Below, piece after piece: positions 24,162 to 35,043 of a stretch of DNA of 64,000 nt (the stretch's first letter is position 1; every line of letters begins with the position of its first letter). The position numbers and the translations under genes are program-made. Source of the DNA: Pseudovirgaria hyperparasitica (Eukaryota > Ascomycota > Dothideomycetes > Acrospermales > Acrospermaceae); NCBI RefSeq assembly GCF_010093815.1, contig NW_022985551.1:192832-256831 (forward strand), given 5' to 3'. The notes under the pieces are model-generated. The model did not search any database and was not told the DNA's origin. It saw nothing but the letters and a program-made list of their open reading frames with translations.

Positions 24162-24238
24162 TACACTGCGCATTCCTTCCGAAGCTTGCCTGCCCAAGTT
24201 CAGGTTTTAATAGCTAGATCAGCGCACGCACATCTACC

Positions 24239-26102
24239 ATGTCGCAAGGAGAATCATACAGACTGCCGGGGCGAGAAAGATCGAGATGGCCACCGTTGAC
24301 ACGGATGTTGATGTCGGGAGAGATGAGCGATCAGGCTCCTAGAGAGTTGAACTGGCGGGAAATGCTTGACAGATGGATGGTGAACGAGGGCTACCGGAGG
24401 CTGTTCGTTGGTGTTTTTATGCTGGTGCACCTACTGGTGTTCACATTTGGATGTCTGCATTACGGTCTGAAAGTAGGACTACATACTCCGTGGAGGTATT
24501 ATGACTGACACCTGTAGGATAACCTCAACAACTCGCGGCAGCGATTTGGCTTTACATTTATTATAGCGCGTGCGTCTGCGTTGGTCCTACATCTAGATGT
24601 AGCGTTTATCCTTCTTCGTAAGGCTTCCGAGACTATCGTCGGATTATGGCTAACAAGGTCTCCCAGCCGTGTGCCGCAATCTAATCTCACTTCTTCGTCG
24701 AACTCCCCTGAACGGCATCATCCAGTTTGATAAGAACATCACCTTCCACAAACTCACCGCCTGGTCCATCGTCTTCTTCACCTGGGTACACACCATCTGC
24801 CACTGGGTCAACCTCGCGCGCTTCTCTGCCCAAAACAAGCTTGGATTTGTGGGCTTTCTCCTCGCCAACTTTGCCACCGGTCCGGGTTGGTCGGGCTACG
24901 TGATGCTCGTCGCCCTGATGGCGATGGTCTGGACAGCCATGGAGAAGCAGCGCCGCGCCAATTTTGAACGCTTCTGGTACACGCACCACTTGTTCATCAT
25001 TTTCTTCGTCTTCTGGTCCGTACATGGCGCCTTCTGTCTGATCCCGCAGGACTTTGCGCCCGTGTGCTCCGGTACCGGCGTCTTCTGGCAGTACTGGATG
25101 TACGGCGGCTTCATCTACCTCGCGGAGCGCATTGCGCGCGAGGTACGGGGGAAACACAAGACGTACGTGAGCAAGGTCATCCAGCATCCCAGCAACGTGT
25201 GCGAGATCCAGATCAAGAAGGAGAATACGAAAACGCGTGCGGGCCAGTACATCTTCCTGTGCTGTCCGGAAATCAGTATCTGGCAGTACCATCCTTTCAC
25301 GCTGACCAGCGCCCCGGAGGAGGATTATATCAGCGTGCACGTGCGTGCCGCCGGCGACTTTACACGTAGACTACACGCCGTGCTGGGTTGTGAGCCCGAG
25401 AGACGCGGTGGTGCGGGCGCAGACATACCGAAGGTCAAGGCTGCTGCCGCGGATGACAGGCACGCGGATCCGACACTACGGCGCATCTTGCCACGGGTGT
25501 ACATTGACGGGCCCTTTGGATCAGCCTCCGAAGACGTATTCAAGTTTGAAGTCGCAGTCCTCGTCGGCGCGGGCATAGGTGTGACGCCGTTTGCAAGTAT
25601 ACTGAAGAGTATCTGGTACCGCATGAACTACCCCCAAGGGCGCACGCGGCTACGCAAGGTGTATTTCTTCTGGATATGTCGGGATTTTGGCAGTCTGGAG
25701 TGGTTCCGAAGTTTGCTGCTGGCGATTGAACAGCAGGATCTGGAGGATCGGATTGAGATTCATACTGTATGTTGTCGCCTGCCCCCCTTTTTCCTCTGGA
25801 TGCATACTGACTTGATAAAAACTTAGTATCTCACGGCCAAGATCAAGATTGACGACGCCACGAATATCATGATCAACGACGCCAACGCCGAGCAAGACGC
25901 CATCACCGGCCTTCGCTCGCCCACATCCTTCGGCAGACCGAACTGGGACATTATCTTCCGCAGCATCCGCAGGATCCATGCCCCGGCGGAGGCTGGCGTG
26001 TTCTTCTGTGGGCCGAAGCCATTGGGGAGCTTGTTGCACGTGAAGTGTAATATGTACAGTGATGATGCGTTTCAGTTTGTGTATGGAAAGGAGAACTTTT
26101 AG
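24239..26102 (+). CDS. noxB: NADPH oxidase, NoxB type (gp91phox homologue)
   Basis: Four exons: 24239-24472, 24518-24617, 24667-25766 and 25827-26102 (569 aa). NoxB moves electrons from NADPH through FAD and two haems to oxygen, giving superoxide; in moulds it controls sexual development, ascospore germination or infection structures. The N-terminus (WREMLDRWMVNEGYRRLF) is the NoxB type, not NoxA. Haem-ligand histidines are seen in WVHTICHW and in YTHHLF...SVHG. The FAD motif is WQYHPFTLTSAPEED. NADPH-binding segments are YIDGPFGSASED, VGAGIGVTPFASIL and FFCGPKPLG. No EF hands are present, as expected. Later in-frame ATGs (24305 onward) are possible alternative starts. Confidence 0.95.
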
Positions 26103-26527
26103 AGCGCGGAAGAAGCGCGCGCAGTTCTGGTTTTGGGGTTGGGGGAGCGGACGTTTGGAGCTGAAGATATCTTTTTGCCTGCCTGAATTTTTCGGTATGT
26201 CACTTGATAGATGGATAGCATACTATCTTGCCCGCGGACCTGTATATATATACATATATAAAATATCCATATGCTTTTTCGTCGTGGCGATTGAGCTTAG
26301 AAGATTATATTACCGTTTGAGATATTCTATGTTGCTAGTTGTCTGCCCCTTCCCCCTTATCTATATTGCACAAAATATATTCCCTTCGCAGTCTCAAGAC
26401 CTGAATTGTCCCACCAGATAACGCCTGATTGAATAACTCCCGCGCCTGACCCTGCCTCTAGAAGAAGAAAGATAAACTTTATATTACACGACCCCGTCAT
26501 GAATGATATACAGGCGGACGCGCACGT
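26103..26527. other. Convergent 3' region
   Basis: A T-rich 3' region between noxB and the following minus-strand gene, with a short TATA-rich tract near 26243-26265. Confidence 0.4.
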
Positions 26528-28088
26528 TTACATCCGCCAGCGACCTTCCTCCCCACCACCACCACCACTACCATTACTACCATTACTCTCCCTCTCCCTC
26601 TCCCTCTCCTCCATCTCCACTACGTCCTCCTCCCCCACGCCCACGCCCGACCGCGCACTCGCCGCCATACTATCATACGCCACCACCTCCACAGGCTCCT
26701 GCTCACCATACATATACGGCGGAATGAAATTCCCCCACAAGCTCGCCCACACGCGCACCCTGCACCCGCGCCGCGCCATACTCTCGCCAAACGAGCGCGT
26801 GCCGAGACAGCGACTGGGCGAGCGCCAGAGCAAGGCCACGGCATCCTCGATGGTGTCCACATCCTTGGTGGGCCGCATGTGGATGTCTAGGGCGTAGGGC
26901 ATGGGGGTGGGCATGGCCGTATCGGAGCCGAAACGGGGCGCAGGAAGCCAGGTCGCGAGGTAGCGCTCGAGGATCTGCTCTAGGTATTCGAGGTGGTGCG
27001 TCTGGATGCCGGAGAGGGCGAGGGCGCGGAGACGGGGCGGGTGGGCTTCGGCCTGGAGGTAGCGGTGGAGGAAGGATGCGGGGCCGATGACGAGGGTGTG
27101 GAGGGACGGGAGGGCATTGCGGAAGGAGGAGGGGGTGGCGGCGGAGTCGAAGATGTGGGGGCTGCCGCCGTCGTGGGAGAGGGAGGTGAGGGCGTGGGAT
27201 TGGAGGGCGAGGGCGGCGAGGAGGGTGGAGAGGGAGCTTGCGAGGAGGGGGATCGGGGAGTCGTGGAAGTGGTGTTTGCGTTCGCCGAGGGTGAGGGTTT
27301 GGAGGGCGCGGGGGAGGCGGAGGGTGGTGAGGAGGGCTGGGGCCGAGATGTTGCATTCGTCGAAGATGAGGGTGCGGAGGGAGGTGGTGTGGTTGGGGGT
27401 TGTTGTGGTGGTTGTTGATGGGTCTGGGGTGAAGTCGAGGCAGGAGAGTTTGATGGTTTCGAGGGTGGGGTGGTGGAAGACGGAGTGGTCTGGGAAGGCG
27501 TATTTGGCGTTGCCGAGGCCGTGGGAGTGGTATGTGACTGTTGGGGGGAATGGTATGTTAGGGCTGTGGTACTTGGGATTCACTTTGCTTTTGCTTACAG
27601 GACTTGAGGAATGCGAGGCTTCGATGTGCGGGATCGCGGAGAAGAGTGGCATTGCGGAAGAGATCCGTGACGTCGATGCGGCCCTTCTCGGCCCACTCGC
27701 GCTGGCCCTCGAGATGGGGCCGCCACTGGATGTCGTTGCAGCAGGGCGTCTCGATGAAGAGATGGCGGAGATGCTTCATTTCTCGGATCCTGGGATTGAT
27801 GTCTTCGATTCCGTCCTGGTCTTCGGCCAGGTAGCGGATGGCTAGACGGCGGATGTTTCGAGTCCGGATCGGGTTGTTGGCTAGGTCTCTGTTCATGCGG
27901 CGCGCGGCCTGGCCGGTGCGGATCAGGACGTCGCGATAGATGTGTTCTTGGGCGAACTTGCGCAGGCGGGTGCACGTGTTGCTGGCATTGAGTAGAGTGT
28001 TTCTCTCGTCGATGAGATCGAAGATGTGGATCAGGATCTCCGAGGGCAGGGTCAACAGAGCCGACTGCTCGTTATTATCATTTGGCAT
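26528..28088 (-). CDS. F-box protein
   Basis: Two exons, 28088-27599 and 27537-26528 (499 aa), intron 61 nt. The N-terminal F-box is clear (ALLTLPSEILIHIFDLIDE...LLNASNTCTRLRKFAQEHIYRD). The following region has leucine-rich-repeat-like spacing (TLETIKLSCLDF, LRTLIFDECNISAPALLTTL, LHTLVIGPASF, LRALALSGIQ). The C-terminus ends in Glu/Arg and Gly/Ser low complexity. By analogy it is a substrate adaptor of an SCF ubiquitin ligase. GC content is higher than in its neighbours, mostly from biased Ala/Pro/Leu codons. Confidence 0.85.
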
Positions 28089-28158
28089 TATGGTGGAGTT
28101 TAGGTGTTGTTGTGGAGTGGAGGAAGCATGAAGTGAAGGAGCGGTGGTCTGGAACGTA

Positions 28159-28554
28159 TTACCCTCGTTGCGGGGTTAGCGGGGCTAAGAAAGGGGGGGG
28201 GCTAGAGTGACTGGGTAAAAGGGGGGGGAGGGGGGTTGTAAATGCAATAAATGTGTAAGTGAATGCGATGCAATAATGCACGCGAGCTGAGCGTGAAAGA
28301 TGGGGCAAATCGTCTCCCAGCGTGGTGTCTGTACTTACACCGTCTTTACCATCCCCGTCTGCCATCGGAGGCAGACTCGGAGCAGCAGTATCAGCGTTCC
28401 GACTGCAGTCGGACGTGCCTCGGACTTTTGCTTCCGCTGATAGGGCTGATGATGCAGGGGCGGCATCGGAGTCGGAGGTGCTCTGGACTTGCCGGTCAAT
28501 ATCTACGTCTGGAAAGATGGTCCTCAGTGCAGCCTGTGATAGAAAGATGGGCAT
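28159..28554 (-). CDS. Possible small orphan protein (weak)
   Basis: A 131-codon frame starting MPIFLSQAALRTIFPD. Its first half has plausible composition with an acidic DVDIDRQVQ segment. A good splice donor (GTAAGTACAG) occurs around 28338-28347, so the real gene, if any, may splice to an exon I could not place. No homology is recognised. Confidence 0.2.
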   Translation of the reverse strand: MPIFLSQAALRTIFPDVDIDRQVQSTSDSDAAPASSALSAEAKVRGTSDCSRNADTAAPSLPPMADGDGKDGVSTDTTLGDDLPHLSRSARVHYCIAFTYTFIAFTTPLPPLLPSHSSPPPFLAPLTPQRG

Positions 28555-28593
28555 CTTTGGGAATGTACGTCTCACAGCACAGGTGATTTCTTT

Positions 28594-28599
<6 letters not shown>

Positions 28600-28631
<32 letters not shown>
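28600..28631. repeat. (GA)n microsatellite
   Basis: An uninterrupted GA run of about 30 bp. Confidence 0.9.
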
Positions 28632-28634
<3 letters not shown>

Positions 28635-29102
28635 TTGGAGTGTGCGAGTGAGACTTTAGGTGTAGGGTAGTTAGTAATAGTAGGGAGCCACTAACCGCGC
28701 GGGCATACAGTGCGCACCATTCCCATAGTGACAACAAAAAGGCTGGGAGGCCAGTAGTTAGCCGTCCGAACTCTTCCGTGAGAACCAGAAAAAAGACAGT
28801 ATACCATGAGCTGCAGGAGGTTCATGGCGTCGGAAGACAGCTGATTCACTGACTCCCCCCCAAACCTCTATCGAGTCCAGCAATGTGGTTTCTTGCTAAT
28901 TTCATTGCTTATACTGTAACGATGGCGACTGACTTGTCCCGTGGATGGTCACTCATGATTAGGTACTTAATGTAGAAGATAAGATTATAGACTTGATTGT
29001 GTTGAATTGATCATTGTAAGACTAAGAGAGAGAGAGAGAGTCTCAAGTGAGCTATTTAATGTCTCAACCACTAGTCCTAATCTAGTAATTATGACTACTT
29101 AT

Positions 29103-29699
29103 CTAACATGGATACCATTTAGCTTCTGAAACACCATACTTTACGCGCCATTTACCAATATCGAAAGAACCGGCTTTGTCACCACATGACTCCTTGATTG
29201 CGGCGTGAATGGCTATGAGATCGCTGAGGTGTACAGTCTGCCTGTAGCCGCTATTGCATCCATAGGCCATGACAGAGCCATTATCTGATTTCATAAACCT
29301 GTCGAAGGACAGCTCACCATTTGTGGTATTTATAACCTCAGTGAAAGCCCCTGCGAGAGCCTTCTCATAGTCTTCTTGAGCTAACTTCTCGTCTGTACAT
29401 GTAGGTTTTATAGTTTCCAGATACGTCGGTAGTTTAATACGGTCAAACCCATGTATGACTTCAGCCCAAATCTGGTCCCAGACGTTGTAATATCCGGCTT
29501 GATAGTATATTTTTCTCCATTGGACTGGACTTTTGCGTTCTGGGTCTTCGAGTAGAGTTTTAATCTCCTTTATAACTGGTAGAGTGATAGTTTCTCGTAT
29601 CATGTCTGGGTCGGTTTCCGGAAACGGGCGTCTTCGATCGGCGATGACTAGGCTAGTAGTAGCTGCTACTATCGTAATGAGGGTTTTTGAGAAATGCAT
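29103..29699 (-). CDS. Small secreted protein, effector-like
   Basis: Single exon, 198 aa, start ATG at 29699-29697. It has a clear signal peptide (MHFSKTLITIVAATTSLVIA, cleavage probably just after), then an Arg-rich start to the mature chain (DRRRPFPETDPD). The mature protein is about 178 aa, with four cysteines (in KPTCTD, AYGCNS, KESCGD and the last residue WYPC), enough for two disulfides. No enzyme motif is seen. Size, secretion and AT-rich flanks fit a host-interaction or antimicrobial secreted protein, but that is inference. I do not recognise the family. Confidence 0.75.
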   Translation of the reverse strand: MHFSKTLITIVAATTSLVIADRRRPFPETDPDMIRETITLPVIKEIKTLLEDPERKSPVQWRKIYYQAGYYNVWDQIWAEVIHGFDRIKLPTYLETIKPTCTDEKLAQEDYEKALAGAFTEVINTTNGELSFDRFMKSDNGSVMAYGCNSGYRQTVHLSDLIAIHAAIKESCGDKAGSFDIGKWRVKYGVSEAKWYPC

Positions 29700-29840
29700 A
29701 GTAGAGTGTTGTAGGTAGATGCACTTATAAATGGAGTTTACGGGAACTCGAAGATAATTTATAAATCTCACCCATGGTCGCGAAATTACTAGTTTCATTC
29801 TATCTTTCCATGATTCGCGCAGGTATTATAGGAGTAGCAT

Positions 29841-29874
29841 AATGTCTCATTAACAAGGTCATTAATGAGGCATT
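29841..29874. repeat. 13-bp inverted repeat
   Basis: AATGTCTCATTAA (29841-29853) is the reverse complement of TTAATGAGGCATT (29862-29874) with one mismatch, separated by 8 bp. It could form a hairpin or be a remnant of a small element. Confidence 0.7.
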
Positions 29875-30012
29875 TTTTAAAGAAATCCCGAAAATAGAAT
29901 TAATCTGAAACGTCCATCCATATACTGGCTTCGTGATAGCTATAAATTTTAGTGCACGCCACAGACAGTAAAATCTTATAAGTCAATCCTTGTCCAACGC
30001 CGATTAGTCCAT

Positions 30013-30098
30013 CATCCTCCACGCCTTTATCGTTATTTTACCTAATATAGTCACTCATCCTCCACGCCTTCATCGTTACTTTACCTAATATAGTCCCT
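30013..30098. repeat. Two-copy 43-bp tandem repeat
   Basis: Copies begin at 30013 and 30056 (CATCCTCCACGCCTT...). They differ at three positions, two of them T/C. Confidence 0.85.
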
Positions 30099-30883
30099 CA
30101 TTCTGCACCGCGATATTAAAGATGGTGTTCATTGTAGGTATCTCGTCATTGGTATCCCTTCATCGTACTCGGCGCAACTATTCTATACCGATCGTAGCAC
30201 TTTGGTCCTGCGTGGATTTACTCTGGTGTCTGCGGTCAGAATGAACCACCCGCAGTAATCCCCTCCTCATGATATGACTCTACTTGAAGGAGCCATATTC
30301 CTCTCCATAGCCTATGAAGATCATTGCAGCTGTGGCACATGACCATTCTTCGTTCGAGATTTACGACCAGACGGGAAATGATACAGATCAAGACCCACTG
30401 TGAACAGTGCAATGCATGCACCACGTCCAGGACGTGAAAGAGCCCAATTCACTTCAGGCGATGTTTTTGATATCTACACAACATTCTGTTCATGCCATTG
30501 TGAATCTGAATCACCAAAATCCTTGCAGGTAACAAGACTGGCATGACAATCGCCGTTATGCAGTCGCAACAGTCACTGAACTTGAGCCTGTGTAGTAGTT
30601 CGTGCAGACGTAGAATACTTAGTTGGCTCGTTAGAATCACGCATCCCATCAAGATGTGACTTGCCACAAATATCGGTGAATCCGAGTAGCGACCTAGTTT
30701 CTCAAATCACACGTCGATGAATCAACGTGACTATCCCAAGGTAGAGAGATCACTTCTCCCTGGAACTCGATAGGCATCTACAAGTACAAAAGAATAGAGA
30801 AGAGCAAGGATGCATGGAAGCCACTCACCACTTCTTCTACCACTTCCCGATTACCGAAAGAAAACAAGTATCAATCCCAAAAC

Positions 30884-31352
30884 ATGACACCATATCCAAG
30901 CTCAACTCTCGATCTGCAGAACATAACGGCAAGGAAGCAGGATCTCCTCGGTACAATCCCCATCTCCTGTGCCTTTTGTCAGTCGACTAACGAACGTAGA
31001 CCTTGCTTCGCACGTCTTCTACCAACCTAACCACGCAGTCATTCTCGCCCAGACCGAAGGTCCAGACGCACAGTGGATAGCATGGCTTGTGACCACAGCC
31101 GCGCCTCCCGATACCAACCTCATGCTGCCCCTGGCGCGTGGAGCAGGGGGCAATGTCTGGAGGGCGCTTGAGAGTCTGCGGACCGTGCTGCAGGAGGCGT
31201 TGAACAAGTCAATGAAGGGAGGCGCCGTTGGAGTTGCGGTGATGAAGAAAACGGCTCCTTTCTTCTGGAATGATGGTACTACGGTTCATGTGATTCCGGA
31301 CTCTTTCCCTGACATGGTTTTGGCTGTCTCGGATACTACGTCGCAAGCATGA
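30884..31352 (+). CDS. Small orphan-family protein A
   Basis: Two exons, 30884-30950 and 31000-31352 (139 aa). The 49-nt intron is phase 1, splits a G|AC codon after ...KQDLL and has a GACTAAC branch site. The protein starts MTPYPSSTLDLQN. After the intron comes the family block LASHVFYQPNHAVIL, then ILAQTEGPDAQWIAWLVTT, an amphipathic helix (NVWRALESLRTVLQEALNKSM) and a mixed strand tail. It has no signal peptide, membrane span or catalytic motif. It matches genes at 36876-37784, 37964-38434 and 39420-39826 in intron position and helix pattern, but is the most diverged member. Function unknown. Confidence 0.65.
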
Positions 31353-32154
31353 ATGACGAATGTGATGGCTTATTTGGCGTGTTCAGTTGCATATAATCGA
31401 TTCTGGTGTTGTGAAATAATGCTTTAGTCCAAGCAGATAGCGCCCGCAGATTCGTGGTGCCAGTGAGCAAGTATCACGGGTGACCTTGAGCTTGATTCCC
31501 TAACTGTTGCCAACCCCGTGTTTATGTCAAGCCGTTTAATATTGTCATCTGCAGTTTGGGCCCCTATCAACCACCAACTGGCACCGCATCCATTGAGAGT
31601 CGCGTTGTACGAATGATGAATGCAGTAAAGCATGGCGTAGAGCGAGCATAACAGGAAACTGGCGCTTTGGTAGTGGTTACCATAGTTTGATACTAAAAGT
31701 TGTTGGATTTTCTAGTAGCTTGATGTTTTTTACTCGAATTGTCGTTTGCGACAGCCCTTGAACCTGGTTCGAACGAGATGCTTGGCATGGTGTTGAGGCG
31801 CAGGCGTCGCCCTGCGGCCTTACTTAGTAAGGCTTAACCCGGGGACAGACGCCATTTCACCCTCACGTTCAAGCCTCGAAGTAGTGACCGCGGCGCCAGC
31901 GCCCTCGATGTCAGCGTGTGATCGCTATATTCTGCATTGCCATCGGCCGCATCCAAGAACGTCTTCCACAGCGGAGTGCTCTTGAGCTGTCCTTCCACCG
32001 TAGCTAATCATGCTACAGCGGATCTGCACGGAATGTTGACAAGCTTTCCTTCACATTATACCTATCAACCACTGAACAACGAGGCAACTTGAAAGACGTG
32101 TCGTGAGACTAATGACATCGCAAGGAAGCACTGACTTCGCACGTCTTCTCTATT
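31353..32154. other. Intergenic region
   Basis: Contains the promoter of the DUF2434 gene. No gene or repeat was identified. Confidence 0.4.
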
Positions 32155-33693
32155 GTGCTCACTATGAGTGTTCATACGCGAAGCCTTCTCCAATTTCCCG
32201 CAGGCGATAACTCAACCGACACATTCATTAATGGCGTGCATTACAATCGAACAACCCTTGACTTGTTCAGCTACCAGCTGTATTCGAACGATACGATCTC
32301 GAACGGTTCCAACTGCTTCCTTGTCTTCGACATTTACCACCCTTCGTTGCTGCCAAACGGCTCATGGATAAATGGAACATCATGTTACACCCCATACTAT
32401 GGCATAAGGACAAGAGGATCATTGAGCATCGCATTCGGAACTGCGTTTGGAATAACACTGGTGTTCACGTTGGTAAACCTTCGCAAACATGGACGCATGT
32501 ATCTTCGGGAAGACAAGAGATTTAAGATTATAGGAAGACGTTGGCAGTGGTATTGGATGATCTTTGTCGCGGTATGCGGACTCGTCAGCTGCTTCACAGG
32601 CATTGATGTTGAGCGCTTCTACCTTCAAAGTTTACCAATCGTGCTCCAAAGCTTCTTTTTCGCATTGATGCTTCCTGGGATGCTGGCAGCTGTATGGGAG
32701 GCAGTCAGGCACTGGGGCTCGTTCTCGGAAAGACGAGTGAGCGAGCGGGACCCATATCTCCTCATAGACGATGATAGACGAGCTAAGACTGAGTTCTACT
32801 TTCCCTTGGTGTTCTATGTCTTTGCTTGGCTAAGCTTCTTCCTGGTAATTCCACGGAGTTGGGGCAAGCTGCAGCAACAACGATCGCCTGAACAGCAAGC
32901 CGAAATAGCTGCGCCAAATGCAACAAACATCAGGCTCAAGATCGGTGGCATAATAGCAGCTGTCGCTTGGTCTGTGATTGTCTATTCGCTCTTTCATTCA
33001 GCGCGACACTACAGTACGCGTTCACAGAACCGCATCCCACTCAAGCTTGTTGCTGCCCTTGTCGTACTGGCCATCAGGATAGCATATTCGACTGCTTCGG
33101 CCTACGTATGGGACATCGGTATCTCCAAGTTCGATGGCGATCCGGCATGGCCATTCGCGCTAGGCTATGGCAGCTCTCTCTTACTGCTTGTCATCCTCGA
33201 GATAGCTGGGCTCAGAGACGAAAACGAGGACAAAGTGATCATACAATTGCGCCGAGAAATGGGACGTGCCGTAGATGCTGAGCTTGGATACAAAGCGAAA
33301 CCTTCTTGGTGGAACAAAGCTGCTGCGTCCATGCATCTGAATCACGATGATAGACTAAAAGCTATCACTCGTGAAGCACCAGTTGATAGACAGACTCATT
33401 CAGATCTGTTTGAGGATGTTGAAATGCATGCCTTTGATCCGCCTTCGGAGAATGGGTCGCAATCTGCTGACCATCCGGACCCGTTCAGAGATCCGAGCCT
33501 CACTGGTAGTGTCACACCATCGCATGAGGCGACGCATATGATGCGATCATCATCGAGACCTCGAGGTGTGGCGTCAATAGAAACGATGGATAGCGCTAGT
33601 ACCTCTATCTCGGAGACCACAGGGATGACTGGACAGACTCTTGATAACGATGCTCAACCTAAGAGGGAATATCGAAGTATGTTGGACATATGA
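32155..33693 (+). CDS. DUF2434 family integral membrane protein
   Basis: Single exon, 512 aa from ATG 32155 (a second ATG at 32164 is possible). The N-terminal ~90 residues look lumenal or extracellular, with repeated N-glycosylation sequons (NSTD, NRTT, NGSN, NGSW, NGTS) and two Cys (SNCFLV, TSCYTP). At least seven hydrophobic spans follow (e.g. LSIAFGTAFGITLVFTLV, MIFVAVCGLVSC, FYFPLVFYVFAWLSFFLV). The block KRFKIIGRRWQWYWM is typical of fungal DUF2434 proteins. The last ~130 residues are a soluble Ser/Asp-rich cytosolic tail. The molecular function of the family is not known to me. It is convergent with the RTA1 gene downstream. Confidence 0.85.
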   Translation: MLTMSVHTRSLLQFPAGDNSTDTFINGVHYNRTTLDLFSYQLYSNDTISNGSNCFLVFDIYHPSLLPNGSWINGTSCYTPYYGIRTRGSLSIAFGTAFGITLVFTLVNLRKHGRMYLREDKRFKIIGRRWQWYWMIFVAVCGLVSCFTGIDVERFYLQSLPIVLQSFFFALMLPGMLAAVWEAVRHWGSFSERRVSERDPYLLIDDDRRAKTEFYFPLVFYVFAWLSFFLVIPRSWGKLQQQRSPEQQAEIAAPNATNIRLKIGGIIAAVAWSVIVYSLFHSARHYSTRSQNRIPLKLVAALVVLAIRIAYSTASAYVWDIGISKFDGDPAWPFALGYGSSLLLLVILEIAGLRDENEDKVIIQLRREMGRAVDAELGYKAKPSWWNKAAASMHLNHDDRLKAITREAPVDRQTHSDLFEDVEMHAFDPPSENGSQSADHPDPFRDPSLTGSVTPSHEATHMMRSSSRPRGVASIETMDSASTSISETTGMTGQTLDNDAQPKREYRSMLDI

Positions 33694-34021
33694 ATTGTTT
33701 CACGCCCAGATCTATCGAACATTTCTGGTTCACACAAATAAAAATCGTTGTTAATCGTCTATGTACGCCGGAGCTCCTAGCTAAAAGCATTTCTATCCAA
33801 GGTATATCCACCATTTATCTATCCTTTGAAACGTCTATCCTCGTTGTTACATAGTACGACAGTGTCGAGATGCGTTTTTACCTAGACACACGCGCTCGAC
33901 ACTTCCAATTGACTGCCGCAAGACTTCGTCACGGATGTACCGGGCAGCGAATAGTGCCACTGAGCGGCTCGAACGCTTCATCTCTTGCGTTTCTATGGAT
34001 ACCACGCTCATCTTGCACTAT
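33694..34021. other. Convergent 3' region
   Basis: About 330 bp between the stops of the DUF2434 and RTA1 genes. Nothing further is seen. Confidence 0.4.
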
Positions 34022-35043
34022 TCATCGCAACTCGACATTCTGAGACTGTGCATCGCTGTTGGCGTCACTCTCGACATCCTTCTTTCCTTTCTTGGTGCGG
34101 AACTTGAAGTCACCAGCAGCATAATTGCCCTTGAAGGCGACTCCAGGGTGCAGGCCTGTGAGACATATGACAGCGATACTGATCATTGTGCCCTCAAGCG
34201 CCATGAACAATGGTTCATTGTTCGCCAACTCGCTGTCAAAGCCCTCGAAAAGCTCGGCTACACGATACACGCTTCGGACGAAGATTGTAAGTGTAGCCAC
34301 ACCGAGACCGATCAAGAAGGCTTTCCAGATAAAACTAGACCTCAGCACAGCAAATGCCGGATCCCGTTCGCTGCGGCGCTTATGCGCAGACCACGCGAAG
34401 TCGGCACACAACAGCATGAAGACCAGGAGGGAGACGACTTGCGCAACGAGACCAGCAATCATGATGTTGATGCCCAGATCATTTGACTTCTCGTCATCAG
34501 CAGTCGAAGCAAGAGCACCGCCGAGAGCTTGCAGGACGAGAGATAGGAGGTCACAGGAGACGAAAAGAACGGTGTAGGTACGCGGCTTGAGGCGAGAGAG
34601 AGCGGGCGAATAGATGACAATGATACGGCCGAGGCAGAGGTAGATTGCAGCGGAGAGGAATGCAGGGCCAATGGTGAGGCAAATGAGGTATCTGTGGACT
34701 TGTCAGCACGAATCCGCTGTGACACAAGGGCGGATGAGGCGACTCACAGTAGAAAGTTATCGAACAAGAACGGATTGTTGTGTAGCAAGAGTCGCCCTAC
34801 GTATCCGAGCAACTCGAGTACCAGTCCGAAGACCATGGCGACCATGTAGCCCCATGTTTTATGCTTGATGCCGAAGAATAATTGCAGCAGTAGACAGACA
34901 CCGAATACGATACAGAAGAAGACATTTCCGGCTACGTTTGGGAGATAGTGGAAGCGGGCGATGTCGATTGGGCAGATGTCGAGTGTGCATTGGTCGAGGT
35001 CGGTGATGACCTGCCCGGAGGGTAGAGTGATGGAGTCTGACAT
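34022..35043 (-). CDS. RTA1-like seven-transmembrane protein
   Basis: Two exons, 35043-34748 and 34691-34022 (321 aa), intron 56 nt with a GTGAGT donor. The RTA1 family includes yeast Rsb1 and Rta1, plasma-membrane proteins linked to phytosphingosine translocation and resistance to aminocholesterol. Seven hydrophobic spans are visible, with family signatures: HYLPNVAGNVFFCIVFGVC, the E-x-x-G-Y-x-x-R element (LELLGYVGRLLLHNN), LTIGPAFLSAAIYLCLGRII, and near the end FVRSVYRVAELFEG. The C-terminal tail is short and charged. Confidence 0.92.

Larger units (their letters stand above)
28089..29102. other. Intergenic region with one weak ORF
   Basis: Contains G-runs near 28191-28235, GA microsatellites near 28600-28631 and 29021-29040, and the weak ORF listed separately. 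Confidence 0.4.
29700..30883. other. AT-rich intergenic region with tandem and inverted repeats
   Basis: AT-rich DNA upstream of the secreted-protein gene, holding the inverted repeat and 43-bp tandem repeat listed separately. No gene is supported between 30100 and 30880. Confidence 0.5.

Noticed and set aside
26993-27845. Gly/Glu-rich plus-strand ORFs
   Set aside because: Shadows of the high-GC minus-strand F-box gene.
29841-29874. Ends of a small inverted-repeat transposon
   Set aside because: The repeat is a short hairpin with an 8-bp loop; no target-site duplication or internal body is visible.
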